Shown here piece after piece: positions 1 to 6,355 of a stretch of 21,725 nucleotides of DNA. How positions within the stretch are numbered: position 1 is the first letter of the stretch; each line of letters begins with the position of its first letter. A program made the translations under genes and the position numbers. Source of the DNA: Patescibacteria group bacterium (GTDB lineage Bacteria; Patescibacteriota; Gracilibacteria; UM-FILTER-43-11); contig JAJDCE010000143.1 of the NCBI GenBank assembly GCA_029260985.1, positions 1 through 21,725 of the forward strand, written 5' to 3'. The notes beneath the pieces are model-generated. The model was not told the origin of the DNA and ran no database searches. It was given only the letters and a program-made list of their open reading frames with translations.

Positions 1-1
1 A

Positions 2-1408
2 GGAGGAGGAGCCTCTCTAATCGGTGCCAGTACTGCGATTTCATTCAGAATAGGATCAGGTATAAATGGGGCTAGCTCCGGCACCACAGGTACATTTGGG
101 TTTGAAACCCAAACAAACGTTGGAGGCACGCTTGACGCTGATGCTGCTGTAACCGGTGTAACATTAACGGCTGCAGCCACTACTACAACCACTACAACCA
201 CGACAGGTGGAGGCGGTGGCGGAGGAGGCGGTGGCGGAGCAGGCACTTCTTCAACGTCTAACACCAGAACCAGTTCGTTAGCTTCAACCATTACTGCAGT
301 GACAGGTAATCAGACCTTTAGCAGGCCGGTTAAGCTTGAGAGCAGCTCTATAACAGTTGATTCTGATAATAATACAAAGAGTGCTGATGTTACTAAAAAA
401 GGCACATTGACCATTAAGCCAAATAGCAAATCTACAACTTCACTTACTATTCCGCCAAATACTAAAGTTGAAGGAAGTGAAAAATGGGATGGTAAAATAT
501 CACCACCTTTGGTTAAAACCGTAAGGAATGTAATAAGCTCAAAAGGAGATGCTATTGAAGGCACTAAAAATAAGCTGAACAGAGCCAATGTTGATGTGAT
601 TATTGAGGTTGGTTCAGATAAAACAACTTTGACTTTTAATAATAAAGTTAAAGTTCAGGTGCCGGTAAATCTACCTGAGGGTTCTGTCGTAAATCTATAT
701 TCTTCTAAAGAAGGAGACGTTTGGGTTTTCTTGGGAACCGGAAAGGTGGTCAATGGAAAAGTAGTCGTTGAAACGGATCACCTCAGTTATTTTGCCGTTG
801 AAAAGACTGGCGATATCGAAGAGGTGAAGGATACTGCAGGCTTCACTGATACCGTTGGACATTGGGCTAAAGATTACATTCAGCAGATTGCTGATTTAGG
901 AATTGTAAGTGGTAAAACTGAAAGCACTTTTGCCCCAAATGATCAAATCACTCGTGCGGAACTGACCAAAATTGCTGTTAAAGCATTTGGTATCTCAGTT
1001 GCCCCAAGTGTTTCAACCAGCCCATTTGGCGATGTGTTAACAGGGGCATGGTACGCAGCCTATGTTGATGCAGCCAAGAAAGAGGGGATTGTACAAGGGG
1101 TCGGTAAGGGTAACTTTGCACCGAATCAGCCAATAACACGTGCAGCTGCCTTAAAAATCCTGCTTGGCGCAGCCGCCTTTAGTGATATTGATTCCAATTT
1201 TGAAAGTAGCTATAACGGCAAAAGTAATTTTACATATGTCTTCTTCCCAGATGTAGGCGTTGCTGAATGGTTTGCCAAATATGTGGCTTACGCTAAGGAT
1301 TTTGGAATCGTAGGTGGCTACAGCAATGGAGACTTTAAACCTGGCAATAACATCACTCGTGCAGAAGTCGCAAAGATCGTCACCAAGGTATTGGAATTGG
1401 TGGAGTAG
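2..1408 (+). CDS. SLH-domain surface protein, 3' part (5' end off the window)
   Basis: The reading frame is open from the window edge, so this is the C-terminal 468 codons of a larger secreted or surface protein. In order there is a Gly/Ser/Thr-rich stretch, a run of nine Thr codons followed by a ten-residue Gly run (about bases 175-240), and a beta-rich region. Three S-layer homology domains follow at about 836-985, 1021-1170 and 1246-1405, each with the F.D...W....I......GI..G...G.F.P...ITRAE pattern. SLH domains anchor proteins non-covalently to cell-wall polymers. An internal GTG at 299 could be mistaken for the start, but the upstream low-complexity sequence is in frame and continues the same composition. 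The protein ends 77 bases before ahcY, with a strong hairpin between. The function of the missing N-terminal part cannot be judged. Confidence 0.88.
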   Translation, partial: GGGASLIGASTAISFRIGSGINGASSGTTGTFGFETQTNVGGTLDADAAVTGVTLTAAATTTTTTTTTGGGGGGGGGGGAGTSSTSNTRTSSLASTITAVTGNQTFSRPVKLESSSITVDSDNNTKSADVTKKGTLTIKPNSKSTTSLTIPPNTKVEGSEKWDGKISPPLVKTVRNVISSKGDAIEGTKNKLNRANVDVIIEVGSDKTTLTFNNKVKVQVPVNLPEGSVVNLYSSKEGDVWVFLGTGKVVNGKVVVETDHLSYFAVEKTGDIEEVKDTAGFTDTVGHWAKDYIQQIADLGIVSGKTESTFAPNDQITRAELTKIAVKAFGISVAPSVSTSPFGDVLTGAWYAAYVDAAKKEGIVQGVGKGNFAPNQPITRAAALKILLGAAAFSDIDSNFESSYNGKSNFTYVFFPDVGVAEWFAKYVAYAKDFGIVGGYSNGDFKPGNNITRAEVAKIVTKVLELVE

Positions 1409-1432
1409 ATAAACATTAGTTGATATACTGAG

Positions 1433-1468
1433 CCCCGTAAGTGGTCAAGCGCTTGTCCACTTACGGGG
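1433..1468 (+). terminator. Near-perfect 36-bp palindrome, likely terminator of the SLH gene
   Basis: A 12-bp stem (1433-1444 with 1457-1468) encloses CAAGCGCTTG, itself a palindrome, so the whole 36 bp folds with a single T-T mismatch. A short T-rich tail (TTTCT) follows. The arms contain CGTAAGTGG/CCACTTACG, shared with hairpins at 12395-12426 and 15692-15721. It lies between the SLH gene and ahcY. It probably acts as a terminator, but the weak T tract leaves room for a repeat-element explanation. Confidence 0.7.
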
Positions 1469-1485
1469 TTTCTATTGCTATATAT

Positions 1486-2772
1486 ATGGATTACAAAATT
1501 GCAGACATCAAATTAGCCGACTGGGGCCGTAAAGAAATTGATCTGGCAGAAAAAGAAATGCCGGGCCTTATGACTTTGAGGAAGAAATACGGGAAGAAAA
1601 AACCTCTCAAAGGAGCACGTATTGCGGGCTGTATTCATATGACCATTCAAACTGCAGTGCTTATCGAAACCTTGATCGATTTAGGCGCAGAAGTCAGATG
1701 GTCTTCATGTAATATTTTTTCCACTCAGGATCACGCAGCCGCTGCGATGGCCAAAAAGAAGATCCCGGTTTTTGCCTGGAAAGGCGAAACGGAGAAAGAG
1801 TATTTATGGTGCATCGATCAAGCTCTTAAATTTAAAGGTGGCAAAGGTCCGAATATGATTCTCGACGATGGGGGAGACCTTACAGAGCTGCTATATACAA
1901 AACATAAGAAGTACCTGAAAGATGTTAAGGGAATTACAGAAGAAACCACCACAGGCGTCCATCGCCTGTACGAGATGATGAAGAAAGGAGCGCTCAAAAC
2001 CCCGGCCATTAATGTGAACGATAGCGTCACCAAATCCAAATTCGATAACCTATATGGCTGCCGTGAATCTTTGGCCGATGGAATAAAACGAGCCACCGAT
2101 ATTATGGTGGCAGGAAAGGTAGTTGTCATTGCCGGTTACGGCGACGTAGGTAAGGGCTGTGCCATTAGCATGCGGGGATTGGGAGCAAGAGTCATCATTA
2201 CCGAAATAGACCCTATAAACGCCCTACAGGCTGCTATGGAAGGGTTAGAGGTAATGCCAATGGACCAGGCTGCGACAGAAGGAGATATATTCGTAACGGC
2301 CACCGGTTGCCTGAGCGTGATTCAAGGCAAGCACATGAAATCCATGAAAGATCAGGCCATCATCTGCAACATCGGACATTTTGATAATGAGATAGATGTG
2401 GCATGGCTGAAGAAAAATAAGACGAAGAAAATCAACATCAAGCCACAAGTAGATAAATACGTTTTAGGAGGAAAAGAGCTCATCCTGTTAGCGGAAGGCC
2501 GCCTCGTCAATTTGGGTTGTGCCACTGGTCACCCAAGCTTTGTAATGAGTAATTCCTTCACCAATCAGGTACTGGCTCAAATCGAACTTTTCACAAAAGG
2601 CGATCAGTACCCACCAGGTGTATATATGCTCCCTAAAAAACTCGACGAAGAAGTCGCCAGACTTCATCTGCCGAAAGTTGGGGTGAAGCTAGATAAACTC
2701 ACTCCAAAACAGGCGAAGTATATGGGTATATCAACCAGTGGGCCGTATAAGCCAGATCATTATAGGTATTAA
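1486..2772 (+). CDS. ahcY: Adenosylhomocysteinase (SAH hydrolase)
   Basis: This cytosolic NAD-dependent enzyme reversibly splits S-adenosylhomocysteine into homocysteine and adenosine, removing the product inhibitor of methyltransferases. The 428-residue product fits the family. It has the NAD-binding GYGDVGKG loop at residues 217-224, followed by an acidic strand end (ITEID). The conserved TGHPSFVMSNSFTNQ segment and the C-terminal KPDHYRY, which reaches into the neighbouring subunit's NAD site, are also present. I chose ATG 1486; an in-frame GTG at 1441 lies inside the upstream hairpin and would add residues unlike the family. There is no Shine-Dalgarno; TATATA directly precedes the ATG. 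It sits immediately before metK, which remakes SAM, so the pair forms part of the activated-methyl cycle. No methionine synthase is visible here. Confidence 0.97.
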   Translation: MDYKIADIKLADWGRKEIDLAEKEMPGLMTLRKKYGKKKPLKGARIAGCIHMTIQTAVLIETLIDLGAEVRWSSCNIFSTQDHAAAAMAKKKIPVFAWKGETEKEYLWCIDQALKFKGGKGPNMILDDGGDLTELLYTKHKKYLKDVKGITEETTTGVHRLYEMMKKGALKTPAINVNDSVTKSKFDNLYGCRESLADGIKRATDIMVAGKVVVIAGYGDVGKGCAISMRGLGARVIITEIDPINALQAAMEGLEVMPMDQAATEGDIFVTATGCLSVIQGKHMKSMKDQAIICNIGHFDNEIDVAWLKKNKTKKINIKPQVDKYVLGGKELILLAEGRLVNLGCATGHPSFVMSNSFTNQVLAQIELFTKGDQYPPGVYMLPKKLDEEVARLHLPKVGVKLDKLTPKQAKYMGISTSGPYKPDHYRY

Positions 2773-2777
2773 AATAG

Positions 2778-2806
2778 TTGCCTTTTATGTAAAGGTACTG
2801 TAAATT
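2778..2806 (+). promoter_or_regulatory. Promoter of the metK riboswitch leader
   Basis: TTGCCT (2778-2783) and TAAATT (2801-2806) are separated by exactly 17 bases. Transcription would start near 2813, just ahead of the riboswitch aptamer, giving a leader of about 158 nt before metK. Confidence 0.55.
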
Positions 2807-2821
2807 TTGTTCGAAAACATC

Positions 2822-2960
2822 GTTTCATTAAGAGTAGCGAGTAGTGTTTTGGCACGTTGATCCGCTCCGCAACCCCATTAGCCTGACCGCTGACGGAAGG
2901 TGCGAAATCCATAACAGATGAACAGTCATAAGGCTTCTCATCTGAGAAGTTTATTTTTTA
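2822..2960 (+). promoter_or_regulatory. SAM-I-clan riboswitch with terminator/antiterminator
   Basis: The segment aligns with the S-box core: ATTAAGAG at 2827-2834, a GGC...TTGA...CC region, GCAACC (2869-2874) and AAGGTGC-GAAATCC (2897-2910). P1 can pair TTCAT (2824-2828) with ATGAA (2918-2922). P3 pairs CC-TTAGC (2875-2882) with GCTGA-c-GG (2889-2896). Only about seven bases separate AAATCC from the P1 3' strand, so the usual P4 helix seems absent, as in the related SAM-IV and SAM-I/IV classes. The expression platform is clear. CAGATGA (2915-2921) can pair with TCATCTG (2938-2944) as antiterminator. Alternatively CTTCTC (2934-2939) pairs with GAGAAG (2944-2949), followed by a T-rich run to 2959, as terminator. 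SAM binding would stabilise P1, free the terminator and shut metK off. Confidence 0.88.
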
Positions 2961-2970
2961 CTCAAAAATT

Positions 2971-4101
2971 ATGTCATTCCTATTTACATCAGAATCCGTC
3001 ACTGAAGGTCATCCGGATAAAATGGCTGATCAAATCAGCGATGCAGTGCTCGATGCCATCCTAAAAGACGATCCTAATGGTCGGGTAGCCTGCGAAACCC
3101 TGGTCACCACTGGGTTAGTTTTGGTAGCTGGCGAAATCAGCACTAAAACCTACGTGGATATCCCTAAGATCGCAAGGCAGACCATCAAAGAGATCGGTTA
3201 CGATAACGGTGAATACGGTTTTGATTCCAAGTCCTGCGCGGTTCTTTCCAGTATTGATGAACAGAGTCCAGATATTGCTCAGGGTGTGAACCCTGGTGGA
3301 GCAGGGGATCAGGGGATGATGTTCGGCTTTGCTTGTGATGAAACGGAGGAATTGATGCCACTACCCATTACCCTAGCTCACACACTGACAAGAAAGTTAA
3401 CTGAAGTTCGACGTGAAAATGGTTTAGATTATTTACGGCCCGATGGAAAAGCACAGGTCACCGTGGAATATGAATCTATAGGAAAGCCAATTCGAGTGGA
3501 TGCTGTTGTTCTTTCCACTCAGCACGCTCCTCATGCTACTCAGGATGATATTAAAAACGATATCATTGAGCATGTGATAAAACCCGTATGTGGTAAGTGG
3601 CTGGATGAAAAAACCGTGTACCACATAAATCCAACTGGCAAATTCATCATCGGCGGCCCCCCGGGGGATGCGGGGATGACTGGCCGAAAAATAATCGTAG
3701 ATACCTACGGAGGTTCAGCACCCCATGGAGGAGGAGCCTTTTCAGGTAAAGACGCCACAAAAGTTGATCGCTCTGCTGCCTACATGACTCGCTACATCGC
3801 CAAAAACATCGTGGCCGCCGGCCTAGCTTCTCGCACTCAAGTACAGGTGGCCTATGCCATCGGTGTAGCTGATCCGGTATCGGTAATGGTCGATACGTTT
3901 GGCACAGGAGAGACAGATGACGCCAAAATTGCTGAAGCTGTAAAAAAGGTCTTCCCGCTAAAGCCATTCGATATCATCGAACATTTAGACCTCCGAAAAC
4001 CTGTATTCAAAAAAACCTCTGCCTACGGCCATTTCGGCCGATCAGAGTTTGCGTGGGAGAAGGTGGATAAGGTGGAGGAGTTGAGGGATTTTAAGTTCTG
4101 A
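2971..4101 (+). CDS. metK: S-adenosylmethionine synthetase
   Basis: This enzyme makes S-adenosylmethionine from methionine and ATP in the cytosol. The 376-residue product has the family signatures in order: GHPDK near residue 13 (ATP-binding His14, Asp16), GAGDQG at 110-115, and GGGAFSGKD at 253-261 inside the long conserved block GGPPGDAGMTGRK...DRSAAY. Length matches bacterial MetK. The ATG at 2971 has no Shine-Dalgarno and follows the riboswitch terminator by 11 bases, so expression is probably set by SAM-controlled transcription attenuation. It is followed by a bidirectional terminator shared with the convergent cold-shock gene. The neighbouring ahcY completes the SAM/SAH branch. Identification is secure. 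Confidence 0.98.
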   Translation: MSFLFTSESVTEGHPDKMADQISDAVLDAILKDDPNGRVACETLVTTGLVLVAGEISTKTYVDIPKIARQTIKEIGYDNGEYGFDSKSCAVLSSIDEQSPDIAQGVNPGGAGDQGMMFGFACDETEELMPLPITLAHTLTRKLTEVRRENGLDYLRPDGKAQVTVEYESIGKPIRVDAVVLSTQHAPHATQDDIKNDIIEHVIKPVCGKWLDEKTVYHINPTGKFIIGGPPGDAGMTGRKIIVDTYGGSAPHGGGAFSGKDATKVDRSAAYMTRYIAKNIVAAGLASRTQVQVAYAIGVADPVSVMVDTFGTGETDDAKIAEAVKKVFPLKPFDIIEHLDLRKPVFKKTSAYGHFGRSEFAWEKVDKVEELRDFKF

Positions 4102-4108
4102 ATATTTA

Positions 4109-4147
4109 AAAAGACCGCCCAAACAACTAGTATTCAAGCGGTCTTTT
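4109..4147. terminator. Bidirectional intrinsic terminator between metK and csp
   Basis: The 10-bp stem AAAAGACCGC (4109-4118) pairs with GCGGTCTTTT (4138-4147). The A run on one side and T run on the other give a U tract in either direction. It therefore serves metK on the plus strand and the cold-shock gene on the minus strand. Confidence 0.9.
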
Positions 4148-4169
4148 AGAGTTTTATTAAACGAAGTAA

Positions 4170-4367
4170 TTAAACGAGTTTAACATTAGCTGCTTTTGGA
4201 CCCTTTGGAGAGTCCTCCTTGTCAAAAGTGACCTTGTCACCCTCATTAAGGTCGTCGAATTCTACTTCGACAAGATCGTTTCTGTGAAAGAAAACGTCTT
4301 TTGTTTCTCCTTCCGGAGTAATAAATCCAAAGCCCTTTTCATTGAGCTTTTTAATTGTACCTTCCAT
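4170..4367 (-). CDS. Cold-shock domain protein (CspA family)
   Basis: The 65-residue protein is a single cold-shock OB-fold domain. It begins MEGTIKKLNEKGFGFI, which carries the RNP1-type KGFGFI motif, followed by DVFFHRNDL (RNP2-type VFFH) and ending KGPKAANVKLV. Such proteins bind single-stranded RNA or DNA and melt RNA structure. I chose the ATG at 4367 because the cold-shock fold starts there; an upstream in-frame ATG at 4403 would add twelve hydrophobic residues encoded by the leader. RNP1 is slightly atypical in its charged context (NEKGFGFI), but the aromatic residues are kept. There is no Shine-Dalgarno. A good promoter lies 117-122 bases upstream, giving an 87-nt leader with a stem-loop, which fits post-transcriptional control by temperature. 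Confidence 0.95.
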   Translation of the reverse strand: MEGTIKKLNEKGFGFITPEGETKDVFFHRNDLVEVEFDDLNEGDKVTFDKEDSPKGPKAANVKLV

Positions 4368-4383
4368 AATATAAAAGGTTAAA

Positions 4384-4423
4384 AAATAAATTCCGTTAAG
4401 CAATGATTATTTGGAATTTATTT
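4384..4423 (-). promoter_or_regulatory. AT-rich stem-loop in the csp leader
   Basis: On the minus strand AAATAAATTCC (4413-4423) pairs perfectly with GGAATTTATTT (4384-4394) across an 18-nt loop, followed by a T run. It sits 16 bases before the csp start, inside the inferred leader. It could be a cold-responsive RNA switch or a weak attenuator. Confidence 0.5.
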
Positions 4424-4460
4424 AAAAACCCTATAAAAATTTTCCTAATGGACTTACTTG

Positions 4461-4489
4461 ATAATACGGTAATTTTTTAGAGTAGTCAA
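4461..4489 (-). promoter_or_regulatory. Promoter of csp
   Basis: Read on the minus strand, TTGACT (4484-4489) and TATTAT (4461-4466) are separated by 17 bases. This close match to the housekeeping consensus places the start near 4454 and implies an 87-nt leader. Confidence 0.65.
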
Positions 4490-4506
4490 TGCTTGTTGGG
4501 AGGCGG

Positions 4507-5334
4507 TTAAATTTCCACCTTCTCACCCTTAATCTTTTCACCTAAAAATCGACTTCCCAACGTCTCAAACTTCTCCGCGCTATCTGTGGTGTAGTAGGTG
4601 CGTTTCCCCTTTTTAAATAGCCCTTTTTCAACCTCAGGATGCCTTTTGAAATAATCCTCAATCGCATCCGCGGCTGCTTTGCCGGACGAAATCACAGCAA
4701 CCCGCCTACCCATCATCCGCTCGATCTCTTTTTGGAGCAGGGGATAGTGAGTACATCCCAGAATTAAGGTGTCAACATTAGCATGCCTTAAGGGTCTCAG
4801 GTAATTTTTTAGCATCATTCGAGTAACAACATGCTTGATCATCCCCTCCTCAACAAATGGCACCAAAAGCGGGCAAGCCTTTTGGATTGCACGGACATTC
4901 TTTTCAGCTCGTTTACCTTTTAATTTATAGAGCTCCTTTTGGTATTTTTTCAGCTCCCGCTCATAAGCATTGCTGATCACGGTTCCACGGGTGCCAATCA
5001 CTCCTATTCGACCGAATTTACTGGAGCGTAACGCTTCTTCCACCGCTGGTACCAGTACTCCGAGTATTGTTGGTTTACCTTTATATTTTTGCTGAACGTG
5101 CCGAAGGGCATCCGCCGAGGCCGTATTGCAGGCAACGATGATGAGCTTGCAACCTTTCTTGATCAGAAACTCAACATTTTGAACAACTAATTTGTTCACA
5201 CGTTCCGGTGAATGGCTGCCATAAGGCGTGTTTGCCTGATCACCCAAATACATATAATCGTATTGAGGATACCTTTTTAAATACTCTTTCATTACTGTGA
5301 GTCCGCCGAATCCCGAGTCGAAAATTCCAATCAT
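4507..5334 (-). CDS. murI: Glutamate racemase
   Basis: MurI interconverts L- and D-glutamate for peptidoglycan. The 275-residue product has MIGIFDSGFGGLTV at the N-terminus (Asp6, Ser7), YLGDQANTPYG, and the two catalytic cysteines: Cys69 in VACNTAS and Cys194 in LILGCTHYPLL. Length is normal for the family. A lysine-rich helical stretch at residues 125-150 is somewhat longer than usual. The start ATG overlaps the stop of the upstream histidine-kinase-like gene (TAATG), so the two are translationally coupled. No Shine-Dalgarno is seen. The presence of murI argues that this cell makes a peptidoglycan wall. The coupling to a signalling protein is unusual, but its meaning is unclear. Confidence 0.96.
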   Translation of the reverse strand: MIGIFDSGFGGLTVMKEYLKRYPQYDYMYLGDQANTPYGSHSPERVNKLVVQNVEFLIKKGCKLIIVACNTASADALRHVQQKYKGKPTILGVLVPAVEEALRSSKFGRIGVIGTRGTVISNAYERELKKYQKELYKLKGKRAEKNVRAIQKACPLLVPFVEEGMIKHVVTRMMLKNYLRPLRHANVDTLILGCTHYPLLQKEIERMMGRRVAVISSGKAAADAIEDYFKRHPEVEKGLFKKGKRTYYTTDSAEKFETLGSRFLGEKIKGEKVEI

Positions 5335-5918
5335 TATTTTTTGAAAATGAGACTAATGCCGCCTGATTTTGGCTTAACGCTGATATTCTGCATCGAAAAA
5401 AGCTTAAGCGCAAGCTGAAGAGGAATATTCATATTATTAAGATTGTCTCGCTGAAGACTCTCAATTAAGGGGTGTAACTCAATGCATTCAGGGGCAGAGC
5501 ATTTAAAGCTAACATCTATCTGCCTGGTGCGAGGCTTCAGTGTAAACGCAATATGGTCAGTCACAGAGATAAGGTATTTGAGCAGCAAATCAAAACCCTC
5601 AGTAAAAAAGAATTTATCAACTTTAATATTGAAGTCCTTTCCCTTAATGTCCACTTTTACCCCTTTTTTCTCGGCTGTCACATGGTTTAGGGCGATAGTC
5701 GGCTTAAGAAGAGGGGTGATAGCGACGGGCTCCAATGATAAATCGAACTTCTTTTTACTGTAGATTTCTTGAAAGTTAATGAGGGTACCTGCCAAATTAA
5801 TCCAGTGCTGAATTTTATCCTTTTTTCGCTTATCAAGCTTGGACTCCTGAATCGTCATTTGAATATAACTCAAAAGATTGCTGAGCTCATGATTGATTTG
5901 ATCATGTATTTTTGTCAT
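5334..5918 (-). CDS. ATP-binding-deficient histidine-kinase-like protein (Spo0B/ChpT-like phosphotransferase candidate)
   Basis: This 194-residue protein begins KIHDQINHELSNLLSYIQ. It resembles both a HisKA H-box (NHELSNLL against SHELRNPL, His10) and the HD..N motif of Spo0B-type phosphotransferases (His5, Asp6, Asn9). A second helix at about 30-55 would complete a dimerisation/phosphotransfer hairpin. The remainder looks like a HATPase fold without ATP-binding residues. The N-box position reads LLLKYLISVTDH with no Asn, no DxGxG motif is present, and the last segment (IPLQLALKLF...SGGISLIF) matches the G2-to-end region without GLGL. Spo0B and ChpT have the same layout and similar size. There is no membrane segment. 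It is divergent from a REC-only regulator (80-base gap) and coupled to murI. The phosphotransfer role is an inference. Confidence 0.6.
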   Translation of the reverse strand: MTKIHDQINHELSNLLSYIQMTIQESKLDKRKKDKIQHWINLAGTLINFQEIYSKKKFDLSLEPVAITPLLKPTIALNHVTAEKKGVKVDIKGKDFNIKVDKFFFTEGFDLLLKYLISVTDHIAFTLKPRTRQIDVSFKCSAPECIELHPLIESLQRDNLNNMNIPLQLALKLFSMQNISVKPKSGGISLIFKK

Positions 5919-5983
5919 AGATGAAAGTTAATAAGAATTGATTATAATCGAAAAAAATTTTAAAATTGCCTCATAAAACTAAG

Positions 5984-5989
5984 TATAAT
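5984..5989 (+). promoter_or_regulatory. -10 element giving a nearly leaderless REC gene transcript
   Basis: A perfect TATAAT ends nine bases before the ATG at 5999. With the usual spacing, transcription would start about three bases before the start codon. No good -35 box is visible. A second near-palindromic ATTATAAT at 5941-5948 could serve the divergent minus-strand gene. Confidence 0.5.
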
Positions 5990-5998
5990 CAATTTAAG

Positions 5999-6355
5999 AT
6001 GAAAAAAATATTATTTTTAGAGGATGAGGAGGTGGTGGGTAAAATATATAAAAAGAATCTGGAGAAAAAGGGATTTAAGGTTGATTGGGTTCGTAGCTCA
6101 TCAGAGGTTTTAGAGCTAATCAATAAGAATTCATACGATGTAGTTGCTCTGGATCATCGATTGAGCGAGAAGGCTACAGGGCTGGATTTGATTAAGCCTG
6201 TACGGGATAAGCTGCCGAAAGCCAAAATTGTCATGTTGTCAAATTACAGTGAGTTTCAATTGGCAAAAGAAGCAAGAGTGAGTGGTGCAGATGATTATTT
6301 AGTGAAGCTGAATACCACACCAGAGTCTTTTATTGAGTATATAAAATCACTTTAA
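5999..6355 (+). CDS. Single-domain response regulator (REC only)
   Basis: The 118-residue protein is one receiver domain with no output domain. Acidic residues E8, D9 and E10 follow the first strand (KKILFLEDEE). Asp52 in VVALDHRL is the phosphoacceptor, IVMLSN carries the switch Ser, and DDYLVKLN holds the conserved Lys. The ATG at 5999 is chosen because KKILFLEDEE is the natural receiver start; a TTG at 5966 would add eleven residues overlapping the TATAAT box. Single-domain receivers act as phosphorelay intermediates (Spo0F, DivK) or bind targets directly. It lies between the degenerate kinase-like protein (divergent) and the membrane histidine kinase (convergent, coding ends overlapping by nine bases), its likely partners. 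Confidence 0.9.
   Translation: MKKILFLEDEEVVGKIYKKNLEKKGFKVDWVRSSSEVLELINKNSYDVVALDHRLSEKATGLDLIKPVRDKLPKAKIVMLSNYSEFQLAKEARVSGADDYLVKLNTTPESFIEYIKSL

Noticed and set aside
1441..1485. GTG start 45 bases upstream of the chosen ahcY ATG
   Set aside because: It lies inside the terminator-like hairpin, and the added residues do not belong to the SAH hydrolase family.
3647..3967. Long antisense open frames within metK, enolase, korA, korB and other conserved genes
   Set aside because: They lie opposite strongly conserved coding sequence, have unnatural composition and no recognisable domains; they are frame shadows.
4368..4403. Upstream in-frame ATG of the cold-shock gene
   Set aside because: It would add a short hydrophobic extension encoded in the structured leader; the cold-shock domain starts exactly at the ATG at 4367.
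5966..5998. TTG start of the REC protein at 5999
   Set aside because: The extension overlaps a perfect TATAAT box, and the receiver domain begins naturally at the ATG.
6347..6355. Nine-base tail-to-tail overlap of the REC and histidine kinase genes as a possible frameshift
   Set aside because: Both proteins end at family-typical positions, so it is an ordinary convergent overlap.
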